A stretch of DNA of 64,000 nt from the NCBI GenBank assembly GCA_947644305.1, contig CANRYS010000001.1, positions 281,488 through 345,487 on the forward strand, in the 5' to 3' direction. The position numbers and the translations under genes are program-made. Shown here in pieces: positions 25,349 through 33,786 of this stretch; position 1 is the stretch's first letter, and each line of letters begins with the position of its first letter. The stretch is from an uncultured Roseburia sp. (lineage in GTDB: Bacteria; Bacillota; Clostridia; Lachnospirales; Lachnospiraceae). Below the pieces are notes generated by a model, which had not been told where the DNA came from, searched no databases, and saw nothing but the letters and a program-made list of their open reading frames with translations.

Positions 25349-26029
25349 ATGAGATTTTGTGATATATTTATCAGTTATAAAATAGGCTTAAAAAACCTTA
25401 AAAATACTATACCTTTTACCAAGTTACCCCTATATAGGAAAATTGCTGTAATAGCAACTTTTGCAATCACTATAGTTAGTGCCTTACTATTTATGTTTAA
25501 GTTATACATTGCTGGTTTAATTATTTTAAGTATCGGTATAGTATCCCTTGTGGTTTTCATCATTATTGATTCAAAGAAAAACAATCTTGAACTCATGCTC
25601 AAAGAACATTATTCACCATATTCCCAAAAACGGATGAATATGGTCATTGAGGTTCTTCACGAATATGGTATGGATGTCCATAACATTAATAAAATTGATC
25701 TATTGATTAACGAAGCACAAAAAGCTCAAATTCAAAGTGATTATTTGCTACCTCTTAAAAAACCATTCAAAATACTCGCCGCAATAATCGTGCCAATTGT
25801 TGCCTATGTTGCTGAAAAAATCGGCGATGCAGCATCTGAAAACGAAATGATTACAATGGCAGCTTCAATAATCATAATTGTTTTACTTATTTTCTCACTT
25901 ATTTTTTCACTTACACCTATTGTGAAAGATATTTTATATCGCGATTACAATAAATATGGCGAACTAATTTATGACTTAAGACAAATAAAACTTTTTTATG
26001 CAAAAGAAGATTCTTCATCTTTAAATTAA
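25349..26029 (+). CDS. Unknown four-helix membrane protein
   Basis: A 226-residue protein I do not recognise. Two adjacent hydrophobic helices at about 30-75 (IAVIATFAITIVSALLFMF, LIILSIGIVSLVVFIII) and two at about 140-190 (KILAAIIVPIVAYVAEKIG, AASIIIIVLLIFSLIFSL) flank a polar loop of about 65 residues. The codon use is AT-rich and unlike the flanking kinase and deacetylase genes. An AGCGGAGAG ribosome binding site precedes the ATG. It stands alone between two hairpins, suggesting recent acquisition. No function is assigned. Confidence 0.7.
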   Translation: MRFCDIFISYKIGLKNLKNTIPFTKLPLYRKIAVIATFAITIVSALLFMFKLYIAGLIILSIGIVSLVVFIIIDSKKNNLELMLKEHYSPYSQKRMNMVIEVLHEYGMDVHNINKIDLLINEAQKAQIQSDYLLPLKKPFKILAAIIVPIVAYVAEKIGDAASENEMITMAASIIIIVLLIFSLIFSLTPIVKDILYRDYNKYGELIYDLRQIKLFYAKEDSSSLN

Positions 26030-26186
26030 ACACATAAAATAATTCCCCATAAATATTGTCATAGCAAAAAACAAGAGCCAAGAAACGCCATAAAATCGGC
26101 ATTCATTGGCTCATTTGTATTACTCGAACTCAGCAGCACCAGCTGGGATTCTTTTTCCTCCTGCGCCACCAAGTAAAACAAACATC

Positions 26187-26984
26187 CTACTTCCGCCAGC
26201 TCTGGGGAAAGGTATACTCTTCTCTTTCATCCAGCGTTCCAAAGGAATAGCCTTTTTCTATGATAAGGTCTATAATCTCTCCCAGAACCTCAGAGGTGTT
26301 CTTCGTGGAGTTAGAGTCGTGAAGAAGAATAATGGGCTGGTCATACTTCTCCAGATCCTTCGCTACATTTTTATAAATGACCGCCTTCGGTACATTCTGT
26401 CCCACCGAATCTTCCCCAGAGACGTTCCAGTCATAACTCACTACGTTTTCCTTTTTTAACTTTGCCAGAAGATCATCCACGATGGGGCACACATAACCAT
26501 TGTTACTTCCCCATGGAAAACGGTGCAGCTTTGGCAGAATTCCTGTCACCTGCCGAATTCGCTCCCGACACTGGTTGAAGTCGTCAAAAAATGTCACTTC
26601 ATTACAATACATCTCATCCTTTTTATGAGAAAAGGTATGAACCCCGATGCTGTGGCCTTCCTCTAATTCTCGCTTCACGATCTGTTCCCTCTCCGCAGTG
26701 ATCTCATTGCCCACAAGGAAAAACGTCGCCTTTGCCTTTTTGTTCTTCAAAGTATCCAATATGTCCGGCGTGATCTCACTGGGACCATCATCAAAGGTCA
26801 GATACGCGATCTTTTCTAATTTTTCCTCCGGATCACTGGAGGATTCCTTGAAAACTGCCACATTTTCTGCCGCCTCTTCCGGCGTATTTTTCTGAAATTC
26901 ATGGAAGATCATTACACTCAAAATACAGACGCCAAATATGTAAAATACCTTTTTCACCATATCACCCAATGAAACGATTCTCAT
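26187..26984 (-). CDS. Polysaccharide deacetylase (NodB/CE4), membrane anchored
   Basis: A 265-residue CE4 enzyme with an uncleaved N-terminal helix (about 10-27). An ATG at 26960 is an alternative start. The NodB motifs are complete: TFDDGPS (catalytic Asp and metal Asp), HTFSH (metal His pair), RFPWGSNNGY, the DWNVSGED region and ILLHDS with the catalytic His. It probably removes N-acetyl groups from peptidoglycan or another surface glycan outside the membrane, as PdaA-like proteins do. It lies 40 bp after birA on the same strand. Confidence 0.92.
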   Translation of the reverse strand: MRIVSLGDMVKKVFYIFGVCILSVMIFHEFQKNTPEEAAENVAVFKESSSDPEEKLEKIAYLTFDDGPSEITPDILDTLKNKKAKATFFLVGNEITAEREQIVKRELEEGHSIGVHTFSHKKDEMYCNEVTFFDDFNQCRERIRQVTGILPKLHRFPWGSNNGYVCPIVDDLLAKLKKENVVSYDWNVSGEDSVGQNVPKAVIYKNVAKDLEKYDQPIILLHDSNSTKNTSEVLGEIIDLIIEKGYSFGTLDEREEYTFPQSWRK

Positions 26985-27024
26985 TTTATTATATTCAGCA
27001 ACAGGGAAAAGGTTCTGAAATGAT

Positions 27025-28005
27025 TTATTCTCTGACTCTCAGTGTGATTTCTCCCGTGTGAAGTACCCTAACCTGCTTCCTGCCCTCTTCCTCCAGACAT
27101 TCCACCACAAGTCCGCCATCATCGTCGATATCCAGCGCTCTTCCTTCTCTCCACACATCCTGTTCCAAAAAAGAGATTTCTCTTCCAATGACATTGGAAT
27201 ACTCCCGGTATTCTTTCATAAAGCTGCGGTCTGTAAGATGGGAATAAATCTCCCAAAATTCATTGATGACTGCCGCAGCCAGCCGATTTCTGGGCACACT
27301 GGTATCCTTCGCCACGCTTCCAGCCCGTTTTTCCAGATCCTGGGGAAAATCCTCAGTCTTGTAATTGATGCCGATGCCCACCACAACGGTGTCGATCTTT
27401 CCCACCTCAAAATCCGATACTGCTTCTGTCAGTATCCCACAGATCTTTCGGTTCTCCCAATAAACATCGTTCACCCATTTGATCTGAGGACAGATTCCAA
27501 GCACCTTCTGGATCCCGCGGCACACCGCCACGGACGCCGCCGTGGTGATCAGGATGGCATCGGAACCAGCCAGTTCTGGTTTCAGCAGTATGCTCATGTA
27601 GATGCCAGTATTCGCCGGAGAATAAAAACTTCTCCCCAGCCGTCCCTTTCCTTTTGTCTGTTCTTCCGCCAGCAAGATCGTCCCATGGACACCGTTTTCC
27701 AAGGCAATACGTTTCGCTTCGACATTAGTAGAATCAATAGTTTTATAGACTTTGATCGGAAAGTTTCGACATCTGTCGTCCAATTCCAGGCGAATTCCCT
27801 CCTCACTGAGTACATCCGTCATCTCCAGCAACCGATACCCCCGATTGTTTACTGCCTCGATCTGATATCCTTCACTTTTTAATGTTTTAATCGCTTTCCA
27901 GATGGAGGTCCGGGAAACTCCCAGCTCTCCGGCGAGTTCTTCTCCCGAAAGATCCTGTTCCCTGTTCGCTTCCAGGATCGAGAGCAAGTCCGTCTTTACA
28001 CTCAT
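27025..28005 (-). CDS. birA: Bifunctional biotin ligase/biotin operon repressor
   Basis: A 326-residue group II BirA. The N-terminal winged helix (LSGEELAGELGVSRTSIWKAIKTLKSEGY) precedes the ligase core with GKGRLGRSFYSPANTGIYMSILL (biotinyl-AMP loop) at about 115-137, KWVNDVYWENRKICGIL and VVVGIGINY. The C-terminal SH3-like domain ends the protein. It charges biotin carboxyl carrier proteins and may repress biotin genes. The start overlaps the trhP stop by 4 bp. Confidence 0.95.
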   Translation of the reverse strand: MSVKTDLLSILEANREQDLSGEELAGELGVSRTSIWKAIKTLKSEGYQIEAVNNRGYRLLEMTDVLSEEGIRLELDDRCRNFPIKVYKTIDSTNVEAKRIALENGVHGTILLAEEQTKGKGRLGRSFYSPANTGIYMSILLKPELAGSDAILITTAASVAVCRGIQKVLGICPQIKWVNDVYWENRKICGILTEAVSDFEVGKIDTVVVGIGINYKTEDFPQDLEKRAGSVAKDTSVPRNRLAAAVINEFWEIYSHLTDRSFMKEYREYSNVIGREISFLEQDVWREGRALDIDDDGGLVVECLEEEGRKQVRVLHTGEITLRVRE

Positions 28006-29237
28006 TCTTCCCCCTCTTTTCGTATGATATCAAAGGGTTCCAGAGTACATTCCGTACATAAAGTGATACTCTGTCCCGGATGGGGGCAGCTTTCCATCTC
28101 ATTTCCATCCTCATCCCGCAGGGCAAGAACTTTCGTCCTTATATTTTCCCCAGAGGGCTTCATGATCTCCACCTCATCCCCCACAGAGAATTTATTTTTC
28201 TGTTCAAACACGCCGGAACCATCTGAATCCGCCCGGTTGATCATTCCGAGATAGACATACCCTTTGACATAGGTATTATGATCGTAAATCTGGCTTTCAT
28301 GGGAAGTAGGACCGAAGAAAAATCCGGTGGTAAACTGCCGGTAGGTGCATTTTGCGATCTCCTCCTTGTAATACGGAATATTTTTCTCGTACTTTTCTGG
28401 ATCTTCAAAATAATCATCCAGCGCCTTGCGGTAAGTCCGTGAGACCACGGCCACATACAATGCGGTTTTCATCCGTCCCTCGATCTTAAAGCTGTCGATC
28501 CCCGCTTTTACCAGCTCTGGAATGTGCTCGATCATACATAGATCTTTGGAATTGAATATATAGGTCCCTCTCTCATTTTCCTCCACAGGAAGATACTCGC
28601 CAGGACGCTTTTCCTCCATAATATAATATTTCCAGCGACAGGGATGGGTGCAGGCACCGAGATTGGCATCTCTTCCAGTAAAATAATTGCTCAACAGGCA
28701 GCGTCCCGAATAGGAAATGCACATGGCTCCGTGAACAAAAGTCTCAATCTCCAGATCCTCCGGTATATTGTCCCGGATATCACCGATCTCTTCTAAGGAG
28801 AGCTCCCTGGCGGTCACGACCCTCACAGCCCCCTGATCCTTCCAAAAACGAAAGGTCATATAATTTACATTGTTACTCTGGGTACTGATATGAATATCAA
28901 TCTCCGGGCATACCTCTCTGGCAATAGAAAAAACGCCCGGATCTGATATGATCAGCGCATCTGGCTTGATGTCTTTCAGCTCATGAAAATAAGCCCGCAC
29001 GCCCTCTATATCCCGGTTATGCGCGGTGATATTTGCGGTCACATAGACTTTCTTTCCCCGACTGTGGGCATATTCGATCCCCTTTTTCATATCCTCAGCG
29101 GAAAAGTTTTTCGCCTTTGCCCGGAGTCCATACATCTCTCCTCCAATGTAAACAGCGTCTGCTCCGTACTCCACCGCTGTCTTCAATACCTCCAGACTGT
29201 TTGCCGGCGCCAGTATCTCCGGTTTTTTTCCTTTCAT
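28002..29237 (-). CDS. trhP: U32 family tRNA hydroxylation protein (TrhP-like)
   Basis: A 411-residue U32 peptidase-family protein. ILAPANSLEVLKTAVEYGADAVYIGG and SGRCLLSNYFTGRDANLGACTHPCRWKYY contain the conserved Cys residues, and IEGRMKTALYVAVV ends the U32 signature. TrhP/YrrN/YrrO proteins hydroxylate tRNA uridine 34 using prephenate, giving ho5U. That role is supported here because the adjacent upstream gene is a TrmR-like O-methyltransferase, which converts ho5U to mo5U, as in B. subtilis yrrMNO. Only one U32 gene is present, where Bacillus has two. It overlaps trmR and birA by 4 bp each. Confidence 0.88.
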   Translation of the reverse strand: MKGKKPEILAPANSLEVLKTAVEYGADAVYIGGEMYGLRAKAKNFSAEDMKKGIEYAHSRGKKVYVTANITAHNRDIEGVRAYFHELKDIKPDALIISDPGVFSIAREVCPEIDIHISTQSNNVNYMTFRFWKDQGAVRVVTARELSLEEIGDIRDNIPEDLEIETFVHGAMCISYSGRCLLSNYFTGRDANLGACTHPCRWKYYIMEEKRPGEYLPVEENERGTYIFNSKDLCMIEHIPELVKAGIDSFKIEGRMKTALYVAVVSRTYRKALDDYFEDPEKYEKNIPYYKEEIAKCTYRQFTTGFFFGPTSHESQIYDHNTYVKGYVYLGMINRADSDGSGVFEQKNKFSVGDEVEIMKPSGENIRTKVLALRDEDGNEMESCPHPGQSITLCTECTLEPFDIIRKEGEE

Positions 29238-29908
29238 CGCCTTCTCCTTTCCGTCGGTTCACACCGTTTTGTACTCACTGTAACGCCATCCCCTACAGAC
29301 AGGCAGATCGTTTCCAGCTCCTCCATATGGGTAATGGTATATAAATATTCCCGCATTCTGCTGTGGATCGTCCGGTCGCGTCTCACCACAGCATAACGGG
29401 ATTCCAGAATATCACAGTCATGTAGTATATTATCGGACACAAGCACCCCGCCCGGTTCTAATAGCCTAAGCAAAAAAGGCAGAAAATTCATATACTGCCC
29501 CTTTGCTGCATCCATAAATATAAAATCGTAGTGTTCTCCTTTTGCCGCAAGCTGCTCAAGGATCTGGGCAGCCTCTCCCTCCACCAGTCGAATCCGCTTT
29601 TGTGGATCGTACATACTGAGATTTTTCCTCGCCTCTACCAAGCGCATCTCCACCTTTTCAATGGTAGTAATCCGGGATTCCGCAGGAAGGCACTCTTTCA
29701 TAAATAGTGCTGAATAACCGATGGCGGTCCCCACTTCAAGGACACGACCAGGTTTTGCGGTACGCAGAAGATATCGCAGAAGGTCTCTTGTCCCTCTTCG
29801 AATAACAGGCACTTCATCTCGAAGTGCCTCTTTCTCCAAATTATTTATATAGTCCGGAAGTTCCGGGCGAAGTGTGTCAAAAAACACTTCAATTCTTTCT
29901 TTTTCCAT
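29234..29908 (-). CDS. trmR: O-methyltransferase, tRNA 5-hydroxyuridine methyltransferase-like
   Basis: A 224-residue class I SAM methyltransferase of the CCoAOMT-like family. Motif I is VLEVGTAIGYSALFM (about 60-74), with ITTIEKVEMRLVEARKNL, HYDFIFMDAAKGQYMNFLPF (metal-site Asp) and GGVLVSDNILHDC. Its place between an MltG-like gene and a U32 gene matches B. subtilis yrrL-yrrM-yrrN, where YrrM is TrmR, methylating ho5U34 of tRNA. It overlaps the mltG-like gene by 20 bp. Confidence 0.9.
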   Translation of the reverse strand: MEKERIEVFFDTLRPELPDYINNLEKEALRDEVPVIRRGTRDLLRYLLRTAKPGRVLEVGTAIGYSALFMKECLPAESRITTIEKVEMRLVEARKNLSMYDPQKRIRLVEGEAAQILEQLAAKGEHYDFIFMDAAKGQYMNFLPFLLRLLEPGGVLVSDNILHDCDILESRYAVVRRDRTIHSRMREYLYTITHMEELETICLSVGDGVTVSTKRCEPTERRRR

Positions 29909-30308
29909 CCGTCGACACCTTTTTTACAATTTCCCCTAGTATCTCTTTATACGTCATACTTGTATTCAGATTATAACTGCCTGCTGCCACGATGTTCGTA
30001 TCGCTCAGTGACAGTTTCAGCCGGATATAAAAGGAATAGGCATTGGGCACGATGCCCTCCCGTTCCAGATTTTTTGCTATGGTAAGAGAATCCTCTGCTT
30101 TCTGTATGACAAATACTTTATCCTGTCCTGGCGGCGCTTCTGCCATGACCTCACCAAATACCTCATTGGCAAAAGAATAGGTAAACTTACACACCTCCAC
30201 CGTCGCAAAGACAATAACGACATAGAAGATCATATTTAATACAAGGATCAGTATCCCCCGGATCACGAGGAGTACTGTCGCGTTTCCCTTTTCTGTTTGT
30301 CCAGCCAT
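29889..30308 (-). CDS. MltG N-terminal domain protein without catalytic domain
   Basis: About 139 residues from ATG 30308, chosen because GGAG lies eight bases upstream. One transmembrane helix at about 12-40 is followed by an outer segment with KVFVIQKAEDSLTIAKNLEREGIVPNAYSFYIRLKL and AAGSYNLNTSMTYKEILGEIV. This matches the LysM-like part of the YceG/MltG fold that precedes the catalytic domain in the usual 340-residue protein. The lytic transglycosylase part (about 200 residues) is absent, and the reading frame stops cleanly inside trmR. Its position is that of yrrL (mltG) in Bacillus. It could be a regulatory or structural remnant; enzyme activity is not expected. Confidence 0.78.
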   Translation of the reverse strand: MAGQTEKGNATVLLVIRGILILVLNMIFYVVIVFATVEVCKFTYSFANEVFGEVMAEAPPGQDKVFVIQKAEDSLTIAKNLEREGIVPNAYSFYIRLKLSLSDTNIVAAGSYNLNTSMTYKEILGEIVKKVSTDGKRKN

Positions 30309-30330
30309 GACAACCACTCCGTTTCGCTGT

Positions 30331-32004
30331 TTATACCTCCATGATAATCGGAAGTATCATCGGATTTCGTTTTGTTTTCTTCCAGAGGAAATCATTCAGC
30401 GAATCCTTGATCTCCGCCTTGATCCTCCCCCAGTCCGTCACTCCTCTGTCATAGATCCGATCCAGGGCAATGTTCACGATCTCCAGGCACTCATCCATAA
30501 GATTTTCTGCCTCTCTTACATACACAAACCCTCTGGATACGATGTCCGGTCCGGAAATCACCTGATTCGATCCCTTCTCCAGTGTGAGAACCACCACCAG
30601 CAATCCATTTTCTGAAAGATGCTGTCTGTCACGAAGCACGATATTTCCCACGTCTCCGACACCGAGACCATCCACCATGATGCCCTGTGCCTGTACTTCA
30701 CCGGCAAATCTCGCCCCTTCTTCTTTCAGCTCCAGCACCTTGCCGGAACTCATAATCACTACATTTTCCTTCGGGATTCCCATCTCCTGCGCCAGCTCAC
30801 TGTGACGGAGCAGATGACGGTACTCGCCGTGAACCGGAATGGCAAATTTGGGACGAACCAGAGAGTAGATCAGCTTTAATTCTTCCTGACACGCATGTCC
30901 AGACACATGGGCATCCTGAAAGATTACTTTCGCCCCTTTCATGGATAACTCGTTGATCACCTTGGATACACTTTTTTCGTTTCCTGGGATCGGATTGGAA
31001 CTAAATATAACCAGATCCCCCGGCTTGATCGCTATCTTTCTGTGGATGGAGGCCGCGATACGAGATAATGCTGCCATAGATTCTCCCTGGCTTCCTGTAG
31101 TGATCAGAACGATCTGCTCATCCGTATAATTTTTCATCTCTTCAATGCTGATAATAATATTATCCGGCGCCTGAATATAACCGAGCTCCACAGCCACGTT
31201 AATAATATTAACCATGCTTCGTCCCTCGACGATAACCTTCCGCTTATGCTTGTGAGCGGAATTGATGATCTGCTGTACACGGTCTACATTCGAAGCAAAA
31301 GTAGCCACGATGATCCGGCTCTTTTCATTTTCATCAAATATGGAGTCAAAGGTTTTTCCCACTGATTTCTCCGACATCGTAAATCCTGGCTTCAATACGT
31401 TGGTACTGTCTGCCATCAGCGCTAGCACACCCTTTTTCCCCAATTCTCCAAAGCGGGCAAGGTCGATGCTATCTCCATAAACCGGTGTAAAATCCACCTT
31501 GAAGTCGCCGGTGTGAACGATGACACCCGCCGGCGTATAGATCGCAAGAGCCGCGGAATCTGCAATGCTGTGGTTTGTCCGAATAAACTCGATACGGAAA
31601 TCTCCCAAATTGATATATTGTCCGTAGGTTACTACTTTTCTTCTCACCACCCCGAGAAGATTGTGTTCCTTTAATTTATTTTCAATGATCGCCATCGTCA
31701 GCTTCGTCGCATATACGGGCACGTTCAGTTCCTTCAGTATATACGGCAGAGCGCCAATATGATCCTCATGTCCGTGGGTGATCACAAACCCTTTCACTTT
31801 CTCCCTGTGATCCTTCAGATAAGTCACATCCGGGATCACCAGATCGACTCCCAACATATCATCCTCTGGAAAAGCGAGCCCGCAGTCCACCACAATAATA
31901 CTGTCTTCCGTCTCAAAAGCGGTTATATTCATACCGATCTGCTCTAAGCCACCCAAAGGTATAATACGTACCTTCTCATTTCCTGTTTTCACTTTCTTTC
32001 TCAA
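30331..32004 (-). CDS. rnj: Ribonuclease J
   Basis: A 557-residue metallo-beta-lactamase/beta-CASP ribonuclease for mRNA turnover and 5' processing. Metal motifs: FVITHGHEDHIGALPY (HxHxDH), VHTGDFKVD and the distal PVHGEYRHL. The beta-CASP region includes MADSTNVLKPGFTMSE and ITTGSQGESMAALSR. The C-terminal domain is of normal length. The reading frame begins with TTG at 32004, with GAGAGGTG five bases upstream, and no ATG is near. It is placed between DUF1292 and the mltG-like gene. Confidence 0.95.
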   Translation of the reverse strand: MRKKVKTGNEKVRIIPLGGLEQIGMNITAFETEDSIIVVDCGLAFPEDDMLGVDLVIPDVTYLKDHREKVKGFVITHGHEDHIGALPYILKELNVPVYATKLTMAIIENKLKEHNLLGVVRRKVVTYGQYINLGDFRIEFIRTNHSIADSAALAIYTPAGVIVHTGDFKVDFTPVYGDSIDLARFGELGKKGVLALMADSTNVLKPGFTMSEKSVGKTFDSIFDENEKSRIIVATFASNVDRVQQIINSAHKHKRKVIVEGRSMVNIINVAVELGYIQAPDNIIISIEEMKNYTDEQIVLITTGSQGESMAALSRIAASIHRKIAIKPGDLVIFSSNPIPGNEKSVSKVINELSMKGAKVIFQDAHVSGHACQEELKLIYSLVRPKFAIPVHGEYRHLLRHSELAQEMGIPKENVVIMSSGKVLELKEEGARFAGEVQAQGIMVDGLGVGDVGNIVLRDRQHLSENGLLVVVLTLEKGSNQVISGPDIVSRGFVYVREAENLMDECLEIVNIALDRIYDRGVTDWGRIKAEIKDSLNDFLWKKTKRNPMILPIIMEV

Positions 32005-32040
32005 AATTACACCTCTCTATTCTTTCTTAACTCAATCATT

Positions 32041-32322
32041 TTACATTTCAATGTCTATATCTTCTAACAGTTCTTCAAAATATTTCGATATGATCAGCAA
32101 TTCTTTTTCATCTTCCACCACATCATACAATACTTCTCCGTCCTCTTCCTCACCGTTGACACGCAGAATAAACGCATCTGCTTCCTCTTCGGTATCCTCC
32201 TCCGGCGCTGCCTCTGAGACAAGAAGATACTCTCTCCCTGCGATTTCTGCTTTTTCCCACACAAAAAAAGCCTCCTCGCTGCCATCCTCAGCAGTAAGCA
32301 TAATCTGACTATTTTCCTTCAT
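32041..32322 (-). CDS. DUF1292 protein (YrzB-like)
   Basis: A 93-residue acidic protein from ATG 32322 with GGAGG five bases upstream. IMLTAEDGSEEAFFVWEKAEIAGREYLLV and the Glu-rich middle (EEDTEEEADAFILRV) fit DUF1292, which follows ruvX in many Firmicutes (B. subtilis yrzB). The function is unknown; conserved linkage to ruvX and ireB is the main clue. Confidence 0.85.
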   Translation of the reverse strand: MKENSQIMLTAEDGSEEAFFVWEKAEIAGREYLLVSEAAPEEDTEEEADAFILRVNGEEEDGEVLYDVVEDEKELLIISKYFEELLEDIDIEM

Positions 32323-32344
32323 CGTTTCCTCCATTCGCAAGGCG

Positions 32345-32533
32345 AACGCAGTTCACCTTTGCCTTATTGCGCATTAAAGAACTAAAAGTTCTTACCAAGT
32401 TTGGGCGTGCGCGCACAAACTTGCAATTCGTGAAGAACGCTGTTTTTGCGTTCTTCGTGTGTGAATAGGCAGCTTTGCTGCCGTAGAACTTCTTAGCTTT
32501 CGTTTTTTGAAAGCTTAGTAGTTCTATTCACAC
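32345..32533. repeat. Cluster of tandem stem-loops between DUF1292 and ruvX
   Basis: At least five hairpins lie head to tail. AAGAACT/AGTTCTT is at 32377-32393. CAAGTTTG/CAAACTTG (32396-32423) has an inner GTGC-GCAC. GAAGAACGC/GCGTTCTTC is at 32432-32456. An outer GTGTGAATA/TATTCACAC pair (32459-32467 and 32525-32533) encloses GGCAGC-GCTGCC (32468-32482) and a TAGAACT/AGTTCTA stem with a long inner arm. The last unit folds like a three-way junction. No reading frame fits, so this is a structured repeat element or leader. Confidence 0.7.
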
Positions 32534-32561
32534 TTCTTCCTGTGTGCAAGATGAATTCCCT

Positions 32562-32981
32562 TCACCTTAGCGAATCCAGATATCCCTGCAGAATAAACAC
32601 TGCCGCTATCTTATCCACGTACGCTTTTCGATTCTCACGGCGTACTCCACCCTCCTTCATGACCTCCATCGCGGATACAGTAGTCAGTCTTTCATCCCAC
32701 AGGACCACCTCTAATCCCGTTCTTTTCTGAAGTTTTTCCTTAAACTCTTCCGTCCGTTCAACGCGTTCTCCCAATGTATTGTTCATATTCTTGGGATATC
32801 CCAACACGATCTTATCCACCTCATACTCCGCAATGATTTCTTCTAATCTTGCAAGAGTCTGACGCAGTTTGGTTTCACTTTTTCTTTTTATTACTTCTAC
32901 GGGCTGCGCTGTGATAAGCAGTGCATCGCTGACTGCCACACCCACTGTCACAGATCCGTAGTCAAGTCCTAATATTCTCAT
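32562..32981 (-). CDS. ruvX: Pre-16S rRNA nuclease / Holliday junction resolvase-like RuvX
   Basis: A 139-residue YqgF-family RNase H-fold protein. [19 protein letters not shown] is the first strand with the catalytic Asp, [17 protein letters not shown] follows, [13 protein letters not shown] carries the second acidic site, and [15 protein letters not shown] ends the protein. YqgF proteins process the 5' end of 16S rRNA. Gene order ireB-ruvX-DUF1292 is the Firmicute standard. The ribosome binding site is weak. Confidence 0.93.
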   Translation of the reverse strand: MRILGLDYGSVTVGVAVSDALLITAQPVEVIKRKSETKLRQTLARLEEIIAEYEVDKIVLGYPKNMNNTLGERVERTEEFKEKLQKRTGLEVVLWDERLTTVSAMEVMKEGGVRRENRKAYVDKIAAVFILQGYLDSLR

Positions 32982-33352
32982 ATATATTTATATTTCCCTG
33001 GGCTCTGTCTTCTTTTGCCCCTATCTTCCTGCCAGGCAGATTACCAAATTCACTCGCTCCGGGCTCCGCCCTGCGCTCCTGTGGGGCGCTCGCCACATTT
33101 CCCTCCGGTTTGGGAATTTGTACAGGATTGGAAAACTGTTTACTCAGCTTAACAATCTATACTTTCTTTTGGAACAGTCTGGCTTCACCAGATTCTGTCC
33201 CCGGGCCGTTGGCAATCTGCATGCGAGCATGCGATTGTCAACGGCTGGGGGACAGGTGCTCCCGCACCTGTTCCAAAAGTAATGTGAATTTGCTGCCTGC
33301 AGATGGTCCAGTTCCCATACAAATTGCAAAACCGGAGGTCAGCGCGGCTCAC
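32982..33352. other. Non-coding spacer between ruvX and ireB
   Basis: This 371-bp gap has no convincing gene. The short open frame at 33144-33329 on the minus strand simply reads through the palindromic element at 33166-33279. The left part (33040-33120) holds smaller GC-rich inverted repeats (GGCTCCGCCC, GGGGCGCTCGCC) framed by CCAAATTC and GAATTTG. Confidence 0.6.
33166..33279. repeat. 114-nt cloverleaf-shaped palindromic element
   Basis: A perfect 12-bp outer stem, CTTTTGGAACAG (33166-33177) with 33268-33279, encloses three branches. The first is TCTGG/CCAGA (33178-33192). The second is a long central arm at 33195-33255 (CTGTCCCC/GGGGACAG, then CCGTTG/CAACGG, CAAT/ATTG and GCATGC/GCATGC). 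The third is GGTGC/GCACC (33255-33268). Such multi-arm palindromes occur as dispersed intergenic repeats; whether this one is repeated in the genome cannot be seen here. Confidence 0.8.
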
Positions 33353-33613
33353 TTATTTCAAGTTGTTCTTTATATAATCTTCTAAAAACAGTTCGATGAT
33401 CTCATCCCGCTCTGCCCGCATGATCAAGCTTCTTGCTCCTTTATGGCTGGTTATATAAGTGGGATCTCCTGACATCAGATAGCCTACGATCTGATTGACC
33501 GGGTTATATCCCTTTTCTGTCAGTGCCGCATATACGGATGCGATCACATCTCTTACATCAAAATCTTTTTCTACATCTACTTTAAAAAGCTGGGTATTAT
33601 TCATTTCCTGCAT
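33353..33613 (-). CDS. ireB: IreB family regulatory phosphoprotein (DUF965)
   Basis: An 86-residue protein from ATG 33613, with GGGGGA four bases upstream. Earlier in-frame starts are poorly supported. TQLFKVDVEKDFDVRDVIASVYAALTEKGYNPVNQIVGYL and SGDPTYITSHKGARSLI are the hallmark of IreB/YrzL. In Enterococcus IreB is phosphorylated by the PASTA kinase IreK and affects cephalosporin resistance. It is the first gene of the ruvX cluster. Confidence 0.94.
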   Translation of the reverse strand: MQEMNNTQLFKVDVEKDFDVRDVIASVYAALTEKGYNPVNQIVGYLMSGDPTYITSHKGARSLIMRAERDEIIELFLEDYIKNNLK

Positions 33614-33786
33614 ATTGTCCCCCATTCTGAAACATTTTCCTTGTAAATAAAAATTCAATCAATAAAATACTCTTGGGACCAAAAAGTATATTGCCCCAGC
33701 CGTCCCCCGTCGGAACTGCTTTTTCATCTCAACGCTTTTACCCTGGTATCATTTTAATATAAGTATCTTAAATTCGCAATAGTTTT

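Noticed and set aside
33144..33329. 61-codon open frame on the minus strand
   Set aside because: It reads straight through the cloverleaf palindrome, has no ribosome binding site and no domain; it is a by-product of the repeat.
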